DNA of 64,000 nucleotides from Turicibacter sp. TJ11 (lineage in GTDB: Bacteria; Bacillota_I; Bacilli_A; MOL361; Turicibacteraceae), in contig NZ_CP069349.1 in NCBI RefSeq assembly GCF_021497505.1, positions 1,455,001 through 1,519,000 of the forward strand, given 5' to 3'. Numbering within the stretch: position 1 is the first letter of the stretch; each line of letters begins with the position of its first letter. Both the position numbers and the translations under genes were made by a program. Shown one piece after another: positions 45,336 to 54,574 of this stretch. The notes beneath the pieces were generated by a model. It did no database searches. It was given only the letters and a program-made list of their open reading frames with translations, and was not told where the DNA came from.

Positions 45336-47921
45336 CTATTTTTCATAAGATAAAACAATTTCACCATCTACTGCATCAACGATAACGGTTGTATCCATTT
45401 CAATTTCACCTGCAATTAAGGCACGTGCAATTTTTGTTTCCAGTGTACGTTGGATGAATCGTTTTAATGGACGTGCACCGTAAATTGAATCAAATCCCGC
45501 TTCAGCCATATAAGCATGAGCAGCATCTGTTAGTTGAACGGTAATACGTTGTTCAGCTAAACGGGCATTTAATTGAGCAATAAATTTATCAACAATTTGA
45601 TAAATAATCGATTCTGATAATGGATTAAATGTAATGATTTCATCAATACGGTTTAATAACTCTGGTTTGAAGTAATCACGTAAAACTTCTAATACTTGTT
45701 CTTGAGCCTCTTCAAAATCAGAGTTTTCAAGTAAAATGTTTGATCCAATATTTGATGTCATAATGATAATTGTATTTTTAAAGTCAACCGTACGTCCTTG
45801 TGAATCAGTGATACGTCCATCATCAAGAATTTGCAATAAGATATTAAACACATCTGGATGAGCTTTTTCAATTTCATCTAATAGAACAATTGAATAAGGT
45901 TTACGACGAATAGCTTCTGTTAATTGTCCACCTTCTTCGTATCCAACATAACCTGGAGGTGCTCCAACTAAACGAGAGACCGCATGTTTCTCCATGTATT
46001 CACTCATATCGATACGAACGATATGTTCTTCGCTATCGAATAAAAATTCTGCTAAAGCTTTTGCAATTTCTGTTTTACCAACACCCGTTGGTCCTAAGAA
46101 TAAGAATGAACCAATAGGTCGATGTGGATCTTTAATTCCAGCACGAGCACGAATAATGGCATCACCAACTAAATCAATCGCATCATCTTGTCCCATGACA
46201 CGACGTTTTAATTCTTCTTTTAAGTTTAATAATTTTTCACGCTCACCTTGAACAAGTTTTGCAATGGGAATCCCTGTCCATCTTGAAATAATTTCAGCAA
46301 TTTCTTCTTCTGTTACATTTTCACGAAGTAAGCGAGTTTCTTTTCCTGATTCATCACGCTGCATTTCTTCAACTTCAGCAATTTGTTTTTCTAAACTTGG
46401 AATTTTTCCATATTGTAATTCTGCTGCTTTTTCATATTCACCGCGCGCTTGCGCCTCCTCCAATGAACGACGAGCACCTTCTAATTCTTTTTTAAGGTCA
46501 GCCACACCATGAATCGCTTGTTTTTCTTTTTCCCATTGTAATTTTAAAACATTTAATTCATCTTTTAAATTTGCTAACTCTTTTTGTAACGCCTCTAAAC
46601 GTTGCTTACTGTTTTCATCCTTTTCTTTCTTTAATGCTGCCTCTTCAATTTCAAGCTGTGTCACACGACGACTAATACGATCGACTTCTTCTGGTAAAGA
46701 GTCAATTTCTGTACGAATCGTAGCACATGCTTCATCAATTAAGTCAATCGCTTTATCCGGCAAGAAACGATCCGTAATGTATCGATCAGATAAAGTAGCT
46801 GCAGCGACAATCGCACGGTCAGAAATACTGACACGGTGATGTACCTCAAAACGATCTTTTAACCCACGTAAGATTGAAACCGTATCTTCAACTGTTGGTT
46901 CATTGACTTGAACTTTTTGAAAACGTCTTTCTAATGCTGGGTCTTTTTCAATGTATTCACGATATTCTTTTAATGTTGTCGCTCCAATACAGTGTAATTC
47001 TCCACGAGCAAGTAATGGTTTTAATAAGTTACCTGCATCCATCGCACCATCAGTACGGCCTGCTCCAACAATCGTATGAATTTCGTCAATGAATAAAATA
47101 ATACGTCCTTCACTATTTTTCACTTCATTTAAAACGGCTTTTAAACGTTCTTCAAATTCACCACGATATTTAGCCCCTGCAACTAATGCTGCTAAGTCTA
47201 ATTCAAAAATCACTTTATCTTTTAAACTTTCTGGAACATCTTGACGAACGATACGCCAAGCTAATCCTTCAACAATCGCTGTTTTACCAACCCCAGGTTC
47301 GCCAATTAAAACGGGATTATTTTTTGTTTTACGAGATAAAATACGAATTGCTCGACGAATCTCTTCATCACGCCCAATCACCGGATCAATTTTACCTGAT
47401 TTAACATCTTCTACTAAATCACGTCCGTATTTTTCTAATACTTCATATGTTGCTTCTGGGTTTTGAGTCATCACGCGTGAATTCCCCCTTATCTGTGAAA
47501 TAATTTCTTTTAAATGTTCTTCATTAATTTCATATTTTTTAATGAGTTGCTTCATTTGATAGTCTTTTGACTCAAGCATCGCTAGTAACACGTGTTCAAT
47601 CGATAAATAATCATCTTTCCATGCACGAGCATAATCATCGGCTTTTAATAACGCACGATTTAAATCGGCCGATACATAAGGATCACCTGTTGCACCCGTT
47701 ACAGATGGTTTTTTATCTAAAATTTGTTTTAATTCTTGTAATATATCCTGAATCGGATAACCTGCTCTTGAAAAAACACGTGCAGCTAATCCGTCATTAT
47801 CTTGTAGTAGTACACTTAATAAATGCGGGGTATCAATCTCTTGATGTTGTAATGAAGTTGCAAGAGACTGTGCATTAACTAAGCCCTGTTGTAACTTTTC
47901 AGTCATTTTATTAATATTCAT
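45336..47921 (-). CDS. clpB: ATP-dependent disaggregase ClpB
   Basis: An 861-residue AAA+ chaperone that extracts proteins from aggregates with DnaK. The order is N-domain (1-145), first ATPase with GEPGVGKTA, coiled-coil M-domain (about 405-525), second ATPase with GPTGVGKTE, and a C-terminal domain. Walker B motifs ILFIDEIHT and [11 protein letters not shown] are intact. ATG 47921 is chosen over the GTG at 47930, which overlaps the GGAGTGAG ribosome site. A perfect CIRCE operator covers its promoter. Confidence 0.96.
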   Translation of the reverse strand: MNINKMTEKLQQGLVNAQSLATSLQHQEIDTPHLLSVLLQDNDGLAARVFSRAGYPIQDILQELKQILDKKPSVTGATGDPYVSADLNRALLKADDYARAWKDDYLSIEHVLLAMLESKDYQMKQLIKKYEINEEHLKEIISQIRGNSRVMTQNPEATYEVLEKYGRDLVEDVKSGKIDPVIGRDEEIRRAIRILSRKTKNNPVLIGEPGVGKTAIVEGLAWRIVRQDVPESLKDKVIFELDLAALVAGAKYRGEFEERLKAVLNEVKNSEGRIILFIDEIHTIVGAGRTDGAMDAGNLLKPLLARGELHCIGATTLKEYREYIEKDPALERRFQKVQVNEPTVEDTVSILRGLKDRFEVHHRVSISDRAIVAAATLSDRYITDRFLPDKAIDLIDEACATIRTEIDSLPEEVDRISRRVTQLEIEEAALKKEKDENSKQRLEALQKELANLKDELNVLKLQWEKEKQAIHGVADLKKELEGARRSLEEAQARGEYEKAAELQYGKIPSLEKQIAEVEEMQRDESGKETRLLRENVTEEEIAEIISRWTGIPIAKLVQGEREKLLNLKEELKRRVMGQDDAIDLVGDAIIRARAGIKDPHRPIGSFLFLGPTGVGKTEIAKALAEFLFDSEEHIVRIDMSEYMEKHAVSRLVGAPPGYVGYEEGGQLTEAIRRKPYSIVLLDEIEKAHPDVFNILLQILDDGRITDSQGRTVDFKNTIIIMTSNIGSNILLENSDFEEAQEQVLEVLRDYFKPELLNRIDEIITFNPLSESIIYQIVDKFIAQLNARLAEQRITVQLTDAAHAYMAEAGFDSIYGARPLKRFIQRTLETKIARALIAGEIEMDTTVIVDAVDGEIVLSYEK

Positions 47922-47962
47922 TAAACTCACTCCATTTCTATATCATCTAGGATGATGATATT

Positions 47963-47991
47963 ATCATATCACCTTTTTAGCACTCAGTCAA
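47963..47991 (-). promoter_or_regulatory. clpB promoter
   Basis: On the minus strand TTGACT (47986-47991) and TATGAT (47963-47968) are 17 bp apart. The -35 lies inside the CIRCE spacer. Confidence 0.75.
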
Positions 47992-48003
47992 TAAGAGTGC
48001 TAA
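47977..48003. promoter_or_regulatory. CIRCE operator (HrcA site)
   Basis: TTAGCACTC, a 9-bp spacer, and GAGTGCTAA: a perfect match to the HrcA-binding inverted repeat. It predicts heat-shock repression of clpB by HrcA. Confidence 0.96.
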
Positions 48004-48136
48004 TAATTTTGCAATGTGAACGTTTCTCATTTTGAAATTAACACTTTTTAATCAAAATCACCAAATTGCGACAAGCTTACAAGTTCATTTGACATGTTAT
48101 CTATCTATGCTATCATAGTAAAACGGAGGTGTTTCA

Positions 48137-48961
48137 ATGAAAACAAAGAAATTGATTGTCACAGATTTAGACGGAACAGCATTACAAAATTGGGAAATGC
48201 TTGATCCTAAAACAAAAGAAGCGTTAATTGCTGCTAAAGAAGCGGGACACATCGTCGTTATCGCAACAGGACGTCCGGCACGTGCATCGTTACACTTTTA
48301 TAAGGAGTTAGGATTAGATACACCTATTATTAACTTTAATGGAGCTTATATACATCATCCATCTGATGAAAATTTCGAAGATATCGTCGCTCAAATTCCA
48401 ACAGAAGTCATTGTGACGTTATTTGATTCAGAGTTAAAAGATTATATCGTCAATGCTTTTTGCGAATATAAGGATCACTTATATGTCTTACATCAAGGAG
48501 ATACCATCCGTGATTGGTTCCATATTGAAACATGTACATCCGTTAAATACGGACCATTTAAAGAAACATTAGATGAACATCCAAATGGCTTTTTACTAGA
48601 AGCAAAGGATGGATATGCTCAAAAAGTAATGGATTTCTTACGTGAAAATTATGGAGATATTATCACGTGTCGTAACTGGGATGGAGACAATAAAAATATT
48701 ATTGAAGTCTTTAAATCCGATACAAATAAAGCAACAGCTATCGAAAAATTAGCTAAATATTTTAACATTGAACAAAAAGATATCATAGCTTTTGGAGACG
48801 GAGATAACGATATTGAAATGTTAACCTACGCTGGAACAGGAATTGCAATGGATAATGCCATCGACAAACTAAAAGCAGTGGCTAACACAACCACAAAATC
48901 GAACAAAGAAAGTGGTGTCGCTCACTACATTCACGAATATATTTTAACTCCTAAAAAATAA
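48137..48961 (+). CDS. Cof-type HAD phosphatase
   Basis: A 274-residue HAD hydrolase of the Cof/YkrA group. Motif I LIVTDLDGTAL (nucleophile D10), motif II VVIATGRPARA, then a C2B cap (about 85-190), K-motif and GDGDNDIEML. Members dephosphorylate sugar phosphates or flavin and pyridoxal intermediates; the substrate is unknown. ATG after AAACGGAGGTG. Monocistronic, followed by repeat array C. Confidence 0.93.
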   Translation: MKTKKLIVTDLDGTALQNWEMLDPKTKEALIAAKEAGHIVVIATGRPARASLHFYKELGLDTPIINFNGAYIHHPSDENFEDIVAQIPTEVIVTLFDSELKDYIVNAFCEYKDHLYVLHQGDTIRDWFHIETCTSVKYGPFKETLDEHPNGFLLEAKDGYAQKVMDFLRENYGDIITCRNWDGDNKNIIEVFKSDTNKATAIEKLAKYFNIEQKDIIAFGDGDNDIEMLTYAGTGIAMDNAIDKLKAVANTTTKSNKESGVAHYIHEYILTPKK

Positions 48962-48989
48962 CAAAATAGTTACCTACTAGCGGTGACTG

Positions 48990-49327
48990 TTTATATATAA
49001 GTCCAGATAAATTTTCTTCAGAGAAAATTTTTAGAGCCCTACTAATGGTAGATACATTTTCTTCGAAAATGGCAGGTGCAATGTCAACAACTTAAGAAAA
49101 TCAAAACATATTCTTCTAGCAAAATGATAGGTTAAATGTCAACTATTCGAGCGAATGATAGTCGCTTGATTTGAAATCATTCCAAATTTAAACTTGTTTA
49201 TGCTCACTAAGTTGTTGACATTGTGGCAGATGACCCCTGGACTATAAAATGTCTTGATACGGCAAGTAGTCCTTGGTTTTGATAGCCTACCTTAGATGTA
49301 GAATACTTATCTGTTTATATATATATA
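48990..49327 (+). repeat. GTCCAG-framed repeat element, copy C
   Basis: Head TATATAAGTCCAGATAA then a hairpin (AAATTTTCTTC/GAGAAAATTTTT), one standard module (GCCCTACTAATGGTAGATA, inner CATTTTC/GAAAATG, GGCAGGTG), then a long hairpin with exact 16-bp arms CAATGTCAACAACTTA (49079-49094) and its complement (49208-49223), closing at CCTGGACTATA. The tail GATGTAGAATACTTATCTG resembles the tail of the 62-kb copies. Confidence 0.78.
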
Positions 49328-49480
49328 AGGCGAAATATAATTCATGTTTTTTTCTATATACTAGCTATAGTAAAAAAGATTCTGGAAAGAACTTATATCA
49401 AAACACTCTCTATGATAAGAGTCCTTTTCAAATCATGTTAAAAGTTTTTCGCCATATATATATAATCTAATTTTTAACTT

Positions 49481-49513
49481 AAAAAAATCTCACTTAAAAA
49501 GTGAGATTTTTTA
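49481..49513 (-). terminator. leuS terminator
   Basis: AAAAATCTCAC and GTGAGATTTTT arms with a short A-rich loop directly after leuS on the minus strand. Confidence 0.88.
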
Positions 49514-49519
49514 ATTTTA

Positions 49520-51955
49520 TTATTTAACAACGATATTTACTAATTTTCCTGGAACGGCAATTGTTTTTACAATTTCTTTTCCTGCAACGAAGTTTTGAAC
49601 GTTCTCATGAGCCATTGCTACTTCTAACATATCATCTTTTGAAATGTTAGCAGGCACATCAATACGAGCACGTAATTTACCATTAACTTGAGCAATGATT
49701 GTAATCGTATCAGAAACTAATTTTGACTCATCGTATGTTGGCCATGCTTCATATGAAACAGTTCCTTCATGACCTAAAACTGACCAAATTTCTTCTGTCA
49801 TATGTGGAGCAATTGGATTTAATAATTTAACAAATCCTTCAACGTATTCACGTGGAATACTTGTTGCTTTATATGATTCGTTAATAAAGATCATCATTTG
49901 AGCAATGGCCGTATTGAAGCTTAATTTTTCATAATCTTCAGTCACTTTTTTCACTGTCTCATGATAAACTTTATCTAATTTTCCATCATTTTCAGTCACT
50001 ACTTTTTCAGCTAATGTGTGCTCTGGAGTCACAAATAAACGCCAAACACGATCTAAGAAACGACGGCTTCCGTCTAATCCTTCAGTTGACCAAGCGATCG
50101 CTGCATCAAGAGGTCCCATGAACATTTCGTATAAACGTAATGTATCTGCCCCATGAGATTCAACAATATCATCTGGATTTACAACGTTTCCTTTAGATTT
50201 TGACATTTTCTCATTGTTTTCACCTAAGATCATTCCTTGGTTGAATAAACGTTGGAATGGTTCTTTTGTTTCAACGACTCCTAAATCGAATAAGACTTTG
50301 TGCCAGAAGCGCGCGTATAATAAGTGTAATACCGCATGTTCTGCTCCACCGATGTATAAGTCAACTGGTAACCATTCTTTTAATAATTGTTTAGCTTCTT
50401 CCGTGTTTAACCCAACATAGTCTTCACCTTGTTTTAGGATGTAACCAATGTAGTACCAGCAGCTTCCTGCCCATTGTGGCATCGTATTTGTTTCACGACG
50501 ACCTTTGACTCCATCTTCGCGTACAACCTCTAACCAATCTTTCGCATTAGCAAGTGGAGATTCACCCGTTCCAGATGGTTTGATGTTATCCATCACTGGT
50601 AATTCAAGTGGTAATTGATCTGCTTCAAGCACTGACATTGTTCCATCTTCCCACATAATGACTGGGAATGGTTCTCCCCAATAACGTTGACGAGAGAATA
50701 ACCAATCACGTAATTTATAATTAACTTTACGAGATCCAGCACCATTTGCTTCTAACCATTCAATAACAGCTGCTTTAGCATCTACATTATTCATTCCGTT
50801 AATGAAGTCTGACTCAATGTGCGCACCGTCTCCGGTAAAGGCAGCTTCAGTAATATCTCCCTCAATGACTTGCTTGATTGGTAAGTCATATTTTTTAGCA
50901 AATTCAAAGTCGCGCTCATCATGAGCTGGAACCGCCATAACAGCTCCCGTTCCATAGCTTGCTAAGACATAATCTCCAATCCAAACTGGCACTTTTTCAC
51001 CCGTGATTGGATGAATTGCATAGGCTCCTGTTGCAACTCCTGTTTTTTCTTTATTTAATTCTGTACGCTCTAAATCAGATTTTGCTTTTGAAGCTTCTTG
51101 ATAAGCAACAACTGCTTCTTGACATTCAGGCGTTGTAATCTCATTTACTAATGGATGTTCTGGTGCTAAAACAACATATGTCACACCAAACACAGTATCT
51201 GGACGAGTTGTAAAGACATCAAATGATGCATCTGTTCCATCTACTTTAAAGTTAATTAACGCCCCTTCACTCTTACCGATCCAGTTACGTTGCATATCTT
51301 TGATACTTTCAGTCCAGTCTAATCCTTCTAAATCTTCAAGTAAACGTTCTGCGTAATGTGTAATTTTAAGTACCCATTGTTTCATAGGCTTCTTGATAAC
51401 CGGATGTTCTCCACGCTCAGAAACCATTTTTCCATTGACATTTAAAACTTCTTCATTCGCTAAAACCGTTCCTAATCCTTCACACCAATTTACTTCAATA
51501 TCCTTAATCTCAGCTAATCCCATGTTGTATAATTGTGTGAAAATCCATTGTGTCCATTTATAATATTTTGGATCCGTTGTATTTAATTCTTTATCCCAAT
51601 CATAAGAGAATCCTAATGATTGAATTTGGTTACGGAACGTATTAATATTAACATCTGTAAATTCACGAGGATCATTTCCTGTGTTTAATGCATATTGCTC
51701 AGCTGGTAATCCGAATGCATCCCATCCCATTGGATGTAACACACGGTATCCTTGCATGCGCTTCATACGAGACACAATATCTGTTGCTGTGTATCCTTCT
51801 GGATGACCAACATGAAGTCCCGCTCCTGATGGATAAGGGAACATATCTAGTGCATAATATTTAGGTTTTGACTGATCGTCAGACGTTTTAAATGTCTTAT
51901 TTTCTAGCCAATAATTTTGCCACTTCTTTTCAATCTGTTTGTGATCAAATGCCAT
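49520..51955 (-). CDS. leuS: Leucyl-tRNA synthetase
   Basis: An 811-residue class I synthetase charging tRNA-Leu. HIGH-type motif [14 protein letters not shown] (residues about 40-53), editing CP1 domain (about 220-420, with [20 protein letters not shown]), KMSKSKGN motif and an anticodon-binding C-terminus. ATG 51955 is chosen: GGAGGTAATAGTT precedes it and the upstream extension has no family similarity. It is controlled by the T-box leader at 52.2-52.5 kb. Confidence 0.97.
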   Translation of the reverse strand: MAFDHKQIEKKWQNYWLENKTFKTSDDQSKPKYYALDMFPYPSGAGLHVGHPEGYTATDIVSRMKRMQGYRVLHPMGWDAFGLPAEQYALNTGNDPREFTDVNINTFRNQIQSLGFSYDWDKELNTTDPKYYKWTQWIFTQLYNMGLAEIKDIEVNWCEGLGTVLANEEVLNVNGKMVSERGEHPVIKKPMKQWVLKITHYAERLLEDLEGLDWTESIKDMQRNWIGKSEGALINFKVDGTDASFDVFTTRPDTVFGVTYVVLAPEHPLVNEITTPECQEAVVAYQEASKAKSDLERTELNKEKTGVATGAYAIHPITGEKVPVWIGDYVLASYGTGAVMAVPAHDERDFEFAKKYDLPIKQVIEGDITEAAFTGDGAHIESDFINGMNNVDAKAAVIEWLEANGAGSRKVNYKLRDWLFSRQRYWGEPFPVIMWEDGTMSVLEADQLPLELPVMDNIKPSGTGESPLANAKDWLEVVREDGVKGRRETNTMPQWAGSCWYYIGYILKQGEDYVGLNTEEAKQLLKEWLPVDLYIGGAEHAVLHLLYARFWHKVLFDLGVVETKEPFQRLFNQGMILGENNEKMSKSKGNVVNPDDIVESHGADTLRLYEMFMGPLDAAIAWSTEGLDGSRRFLDRVWRLFVTPEHTLAEKVVTENDGKLDKVYHETVKKVTEDYEKLSFNTAIAQMMIFINESYKATSIPREYVEGFVKLLNPIAPHMTEEIWSVLGHEGTVSYEAWPTYDESKLVSDTITIIAQVNGKLRARIDVPANISKDDMLEVAMAHENVQNFVAGKEIVKTIAVPGKLVNIVVK

Positions 51956-52221
51956 AACTATTACCTCCATTAATCTATTTTTTAAGCTAAACAAAATGCC
52001 TTGCCTAAAAGACATACTCAAACCCATATTTTTCTTAATTTGTGACTAATTAGCTATAATTATTCATAAATTCAAAATAATGGATTAACTCCTATAAACT
52101 TATAAGCAATTCTTCCTTATAAAGATAACAAGGTGGCAATATAACACCATTTAGTTTGGCTCCACCTCACTCAAAAATTTAAGGAGAACGCGTTGCTTCA
52201 CTGTGTGTATAGTTCAACTAA

Positions 52222-52470
52222 CAAAAAAAGTCCTTAGAATATGACTATTCTAAGGACGTTATAGACGCGGTACCACCTTAGTTGCAAGAGTCTAAAAAGT
52301 AGTCTCTTACCTCTTTCATCTTTTAACGCAAGAATACGGCAATCATTACTTTAGTTCACAATTGCAACTCCGAGGTGAGTTCATAAGTGCCTCATACGAA
52401 TTTTCACCGACCATTCGCTCTCTACAACAAGTCTAACCTTATTACTAGTCCTCTTCACGGTTCATATAAG
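52222..52470 (-). promoter_or_regulatory. T-box riboswitch (tRNA-Leu) controlling leuS
   Basis: On the minus strand the T-box sequence AAGGTGGTACCGCG (about 52265-52280) is followed by a terminator hairpin GTCCTTAGAATA/TATTCTAAGGAC and a seven-base U-run (52224-52258). Upstream stem I has a GAACTC in a purine-rich bulge (about 52377-52382), giving CUC as the probable leucine specifier codon. Uncharged tRNA-Leu would favour read-through into leuS. Confidence 0.93.
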
Positions 52471-52484
52471 TTTATTCTAAAAAA

Positions 52485-52512
52485 ATTATATCAAACCTTT
52501 GCTAAAATACAA
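52485..52512 (-). promoter_or_regulatory. leuS leader promoter
   Basis: TTGTAT (52507-52512) and TATAAT (52485-52490) on the minus strand with a 16-bp spacer, directly upstream of the T-box leader. Confidence 0.65.
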
Positions 52513-52761
52513 GATTTTTTAATAAAAGAGGGTGAAAAAATGACATAAAATAATATCTCGTGCCACCCTTAGATAACTATGATAAAATAAATAAGAAAAA
52601 AGCACTGCTTCATCTTCATTGACTCAGATCGTTTTCATAGAGATAATTAACTCTTTACATAGCAGTGCTTCATCCCTAACATTCACAAAAAATGAAGAAA
52701 TCAAATAGAACATCATCAACTTTAAAAATGATGTGCTTTTAAGTCTTAGGAGGAAAATGAA

Positions 52762-53718
52762 ATGAATCATCCCTTTCCATATAGTTATGCTGATAAGCGA
52801 TACCACACATTAAACTATCACTTACGTGAAAAATATCATCAAAAAATATTTAAAGTCATGATTAATGCTGGTTTTACTTGCCCTAATATCGATGGAACGG
52901 TGAAATACGGTGGATGTACGTTTTGTAGTACAAAAGGTAGTGGTGATTTTGCTGGAAATCCAGAAGATAATTTAAAAACGCAATTCAATCAAGTGAAAGA
53001 CATGATGCATCAAAAATGGCCAGAAGCAGGTTATATCGCTTATTTTCAGGCTTTTTCAAATACGCATGCACCGCTTGATGTGTTAAAGCGTAAATATGAA
53101 GCGGTTTTAGAATGTGATCCTAATATTGTTGCCCTTTCGATCGGAACTCGTCCTGACTGCTTACCTAATGATGTCGTCGATTATTTAGGTGAGTTAAATG
53201 AAAAAGTCGATTTATGGGTGGAGCTTGGGCTTCAGTCCATGCATGATCAAACCGGAAAACTGATTAATCGTGGTCATGATTATCAAACATTAGTCGATGG
53301 TGTCAAAAAATTACGTGATAAAAACATTGATGTCATCATTCATATTATTAATGGTCTTCCAAATGAAACACACGAGATGATGCTTGAAACAGCTAAAGCG
53401 GTTGCCAACCTCGATGTTCAAGGAATTAAAATTCATCTACTTCACGTCATTGAAGGAACACCGATGCACAAAATGTATGAAAAAGGAATGCTTCGTCTCA
53501 TGGAAAAAGATGAATATGTTGACCTCATCGTTGATCAATTAGAAGTTCTACCACCTGAAATGGTCATCCACCGTTTAACAGGAGATGCAGTTCGTGAAGA
53601 ACTGGTTGGCCCAATGTGGAGTTTAAAAAAATGGGAAGTTTTAAATGTCATTGACGATCGTTTAAAAGAGCGAAACACTTATCAAGGTCGACTTTATCAA
53701 AAACAGGAGGAGAACTAA
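52762..53718 (+). CDS. mnmL: Radical SAM protein MnmL (YtqA)
   Basis: A 318-residue radical SAM enzyme. The cluster-binding cysteines are in FTCPNIDGTVKYGGCTFCS, the spacing typical of the YtqA/YhcC group, followed by LSIGTRPDCLPN and GLQSMHD. From memory the Bacillus homologue, renamed MnmL, acts with MnmM in an alternative route to mnm5s2U at the tRNA wobble position. The ATG follows TTAGGAGG. The mnmM start follows 1 bp after its stop codon. Confidence 0.88.
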   Translation: MNHPFPYSYADKRYHTLNYHLREKYHQKIFKVMINAGFTCPNIDGTVKYGGCTFCSTKGSGDFAGNPEDNLKTQFNQVKDMMHQKWPEAGYIAYFQAFSNTHAPLDVLKRKYEAVLECDPNIVALSIGTRPDCLPNDVVDYLGELNEKVDLWVELGLQSMHDQTGKLINRGHDYQTLVDGVKKLRDKNIDVIIHIINGLPNETHEMMLETAKAVANLDVQGIKIHLLHVIEGTPMHKMYEKGMLRLMEKDEYVDLIVDQLEVLPPEMVIHRLTGDAVREELVGPMWSLKKWEVLNVIDDRLKERNTYQGRLYQKQEEN

Positions 53719-53719
53719 A

Positions 53720-54283
53720 ATGGCACAAACATTAGAACGCGTTCTTCCGTTTTCAAAACAATTACTTGAAAAAGCCGTAAACTCTGGTGATGTTGTCATT
53801 GATGCAACTGCTGGTAATGGCTATGACACCTTATTTTTAGCTGAACTAGTGGGTCAAACCGGTCATGTCTATAGCTTCGATGTTCAAGAAGAAGCGATGA
53901 CTAGTACAAAAGCCAAACTTAATGAAGAACACATTAATCATGTCACCCTAATTCATGATGGTCATCAACACGTCTTAAACTATGTTAAACAACCCATTAG
54001 TGCCGCTATTTTTAACCTAGGTTATCTTCCTGGTAGTGATCAAAGCATTACAACTCATGGTGAAACAACATGGAAAGCTGTCACTGATATGTTAGGCTTA
54101 TTAAAAAAGAATGGCATTATTATTTTAGTCATTTATCATGGTCATGACGAAGGAAAGCTTGAGCGTCACTACTTAGAGCAATGCTTTGAAACACTCGATC
54201 CTAAAACCACTCAAGTTTTAACCTATCAATTCATCAATCGCAAAACAGCACCTTTTATCGTCGCCATTGAAAAATTACATTAA
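53720..54283 (+). CDS. mnmM: tRNA methyltransferase MnmM (YtqB)
   Basis: A 187-residue SAM-dependent methyltransferase. The SAM motif VIDATAGNGYDTLFLAELV (residues about 27-45) is followed by VYSFDVQEEA, and the YtqB-family signature FNLGYLPGSDQSITT takes the catalytic-motif position. In Bacillus this family is reported (from memory) to methylate nm5s2U to mnm5s2U in tRNA. It begins 1 bp after mnmL, so expression is coupled. A terminator follows. Confidence 0.9.
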   Translation: MAQTLERVLPFSKQLLEKAVNSGDVVIDATAGNGYDTLFLAELVGQTGHVYSFDVQEEAMTSTKAKLNEEHINHVTLIHDGHQHVLNYVKQPISAAIFNLGYLPGSDQSITTHGETTWKAVTDMLGLLKKNGIIILVIYHGHDEGKLERHYLEQCFETLDPKTTQVLTYQFINRKTAPFIVAIEKLH

Positions 54284-54310
54284 AAACTACCTTATGGTAG
54301 TTTTTTTATT
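54284..54310 (+). terminator. mnmLM terminator
   Basis: AAACTACC and GGTAGTTT with a 4-nt loop and a T-run, just after mnmM. Confidence 0.9.
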
Positions 54311-54470
54311 TCCTCCAATAGAAAAAACAATACGTTTATTTAGACGTAATCTGACTTCTTACACTCACCTATCTAAAAATTTTATCGAATATTACCTATG
54401 ATCTACCGATTCTTCATGTATCAGCATTTTTCTACTAATACCTGAACGATAGAACCCTTCGTCCTATCAG

Positions 54471-54482
54471 GTAACCGATTAC
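54471..54482. promoter_or_regulatory. Candidate LacI-type operator upstream of second GH13 gene
   Basis: GTAACCGATTAC, about 93 bp before the start codon, near TATAAT (54533-54538). It is a two-mismatch variant of the 44669 and 14819 sites. Confidence 0.4.
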
Positions 54483-54574
54483 AACCTATTTTCAAAACTA
54501 TGACATTTCTACTTTTTCATCATTTTAGATGCTATAATGTTGGCATAGATACGGAAAAGGAGGAAAAATAAGTA

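Larger units (their letters stand above)
48962..49519. other. Convergent intergenic region with repeat array C
   Basis: About 560 bp without a gene. 48990-49327 is a divergent copy of the GTCCAG-framed element. A second palindromic block closes with GGCGAAA (about 49328-49334) and TTTCGCC (about 49447-49453), both bordered by TATATATA. The leuS terminator occupies 49481-49513. Confidence 0.75.
51956..52761. other. Divergent regulatory region leuS / mnmL
   Basis: About 800 bp. It contains the leuS 5' leader with T-box (52222-52470), its promoter, and a hairpin with arms AGCACTGC (52601-52608) and GCAGTGCT (52662-52669) upstream of mnmL. No gene is seen. About 260 nt separate the T-box terminator from the leuS start codon, which is longer than usual. 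Confidence 0.6.

Noticed and set aside
49273-49470. 65-residue frame between array C and leuS
   Set aside because: It lies in a palindromic AT-rich block, without a ribosome site.
51956-52027. N-terminal extension of leuS
   Set aside because: The extra 24 residues lack family similarity and the proper ribosome site precedes the ATG at 51955.
52601-52669. MITE with AGCACTGC/GCAGTGCT ends
   Set aside because: Arms are only 8 bp and no flanking target duplication was found.
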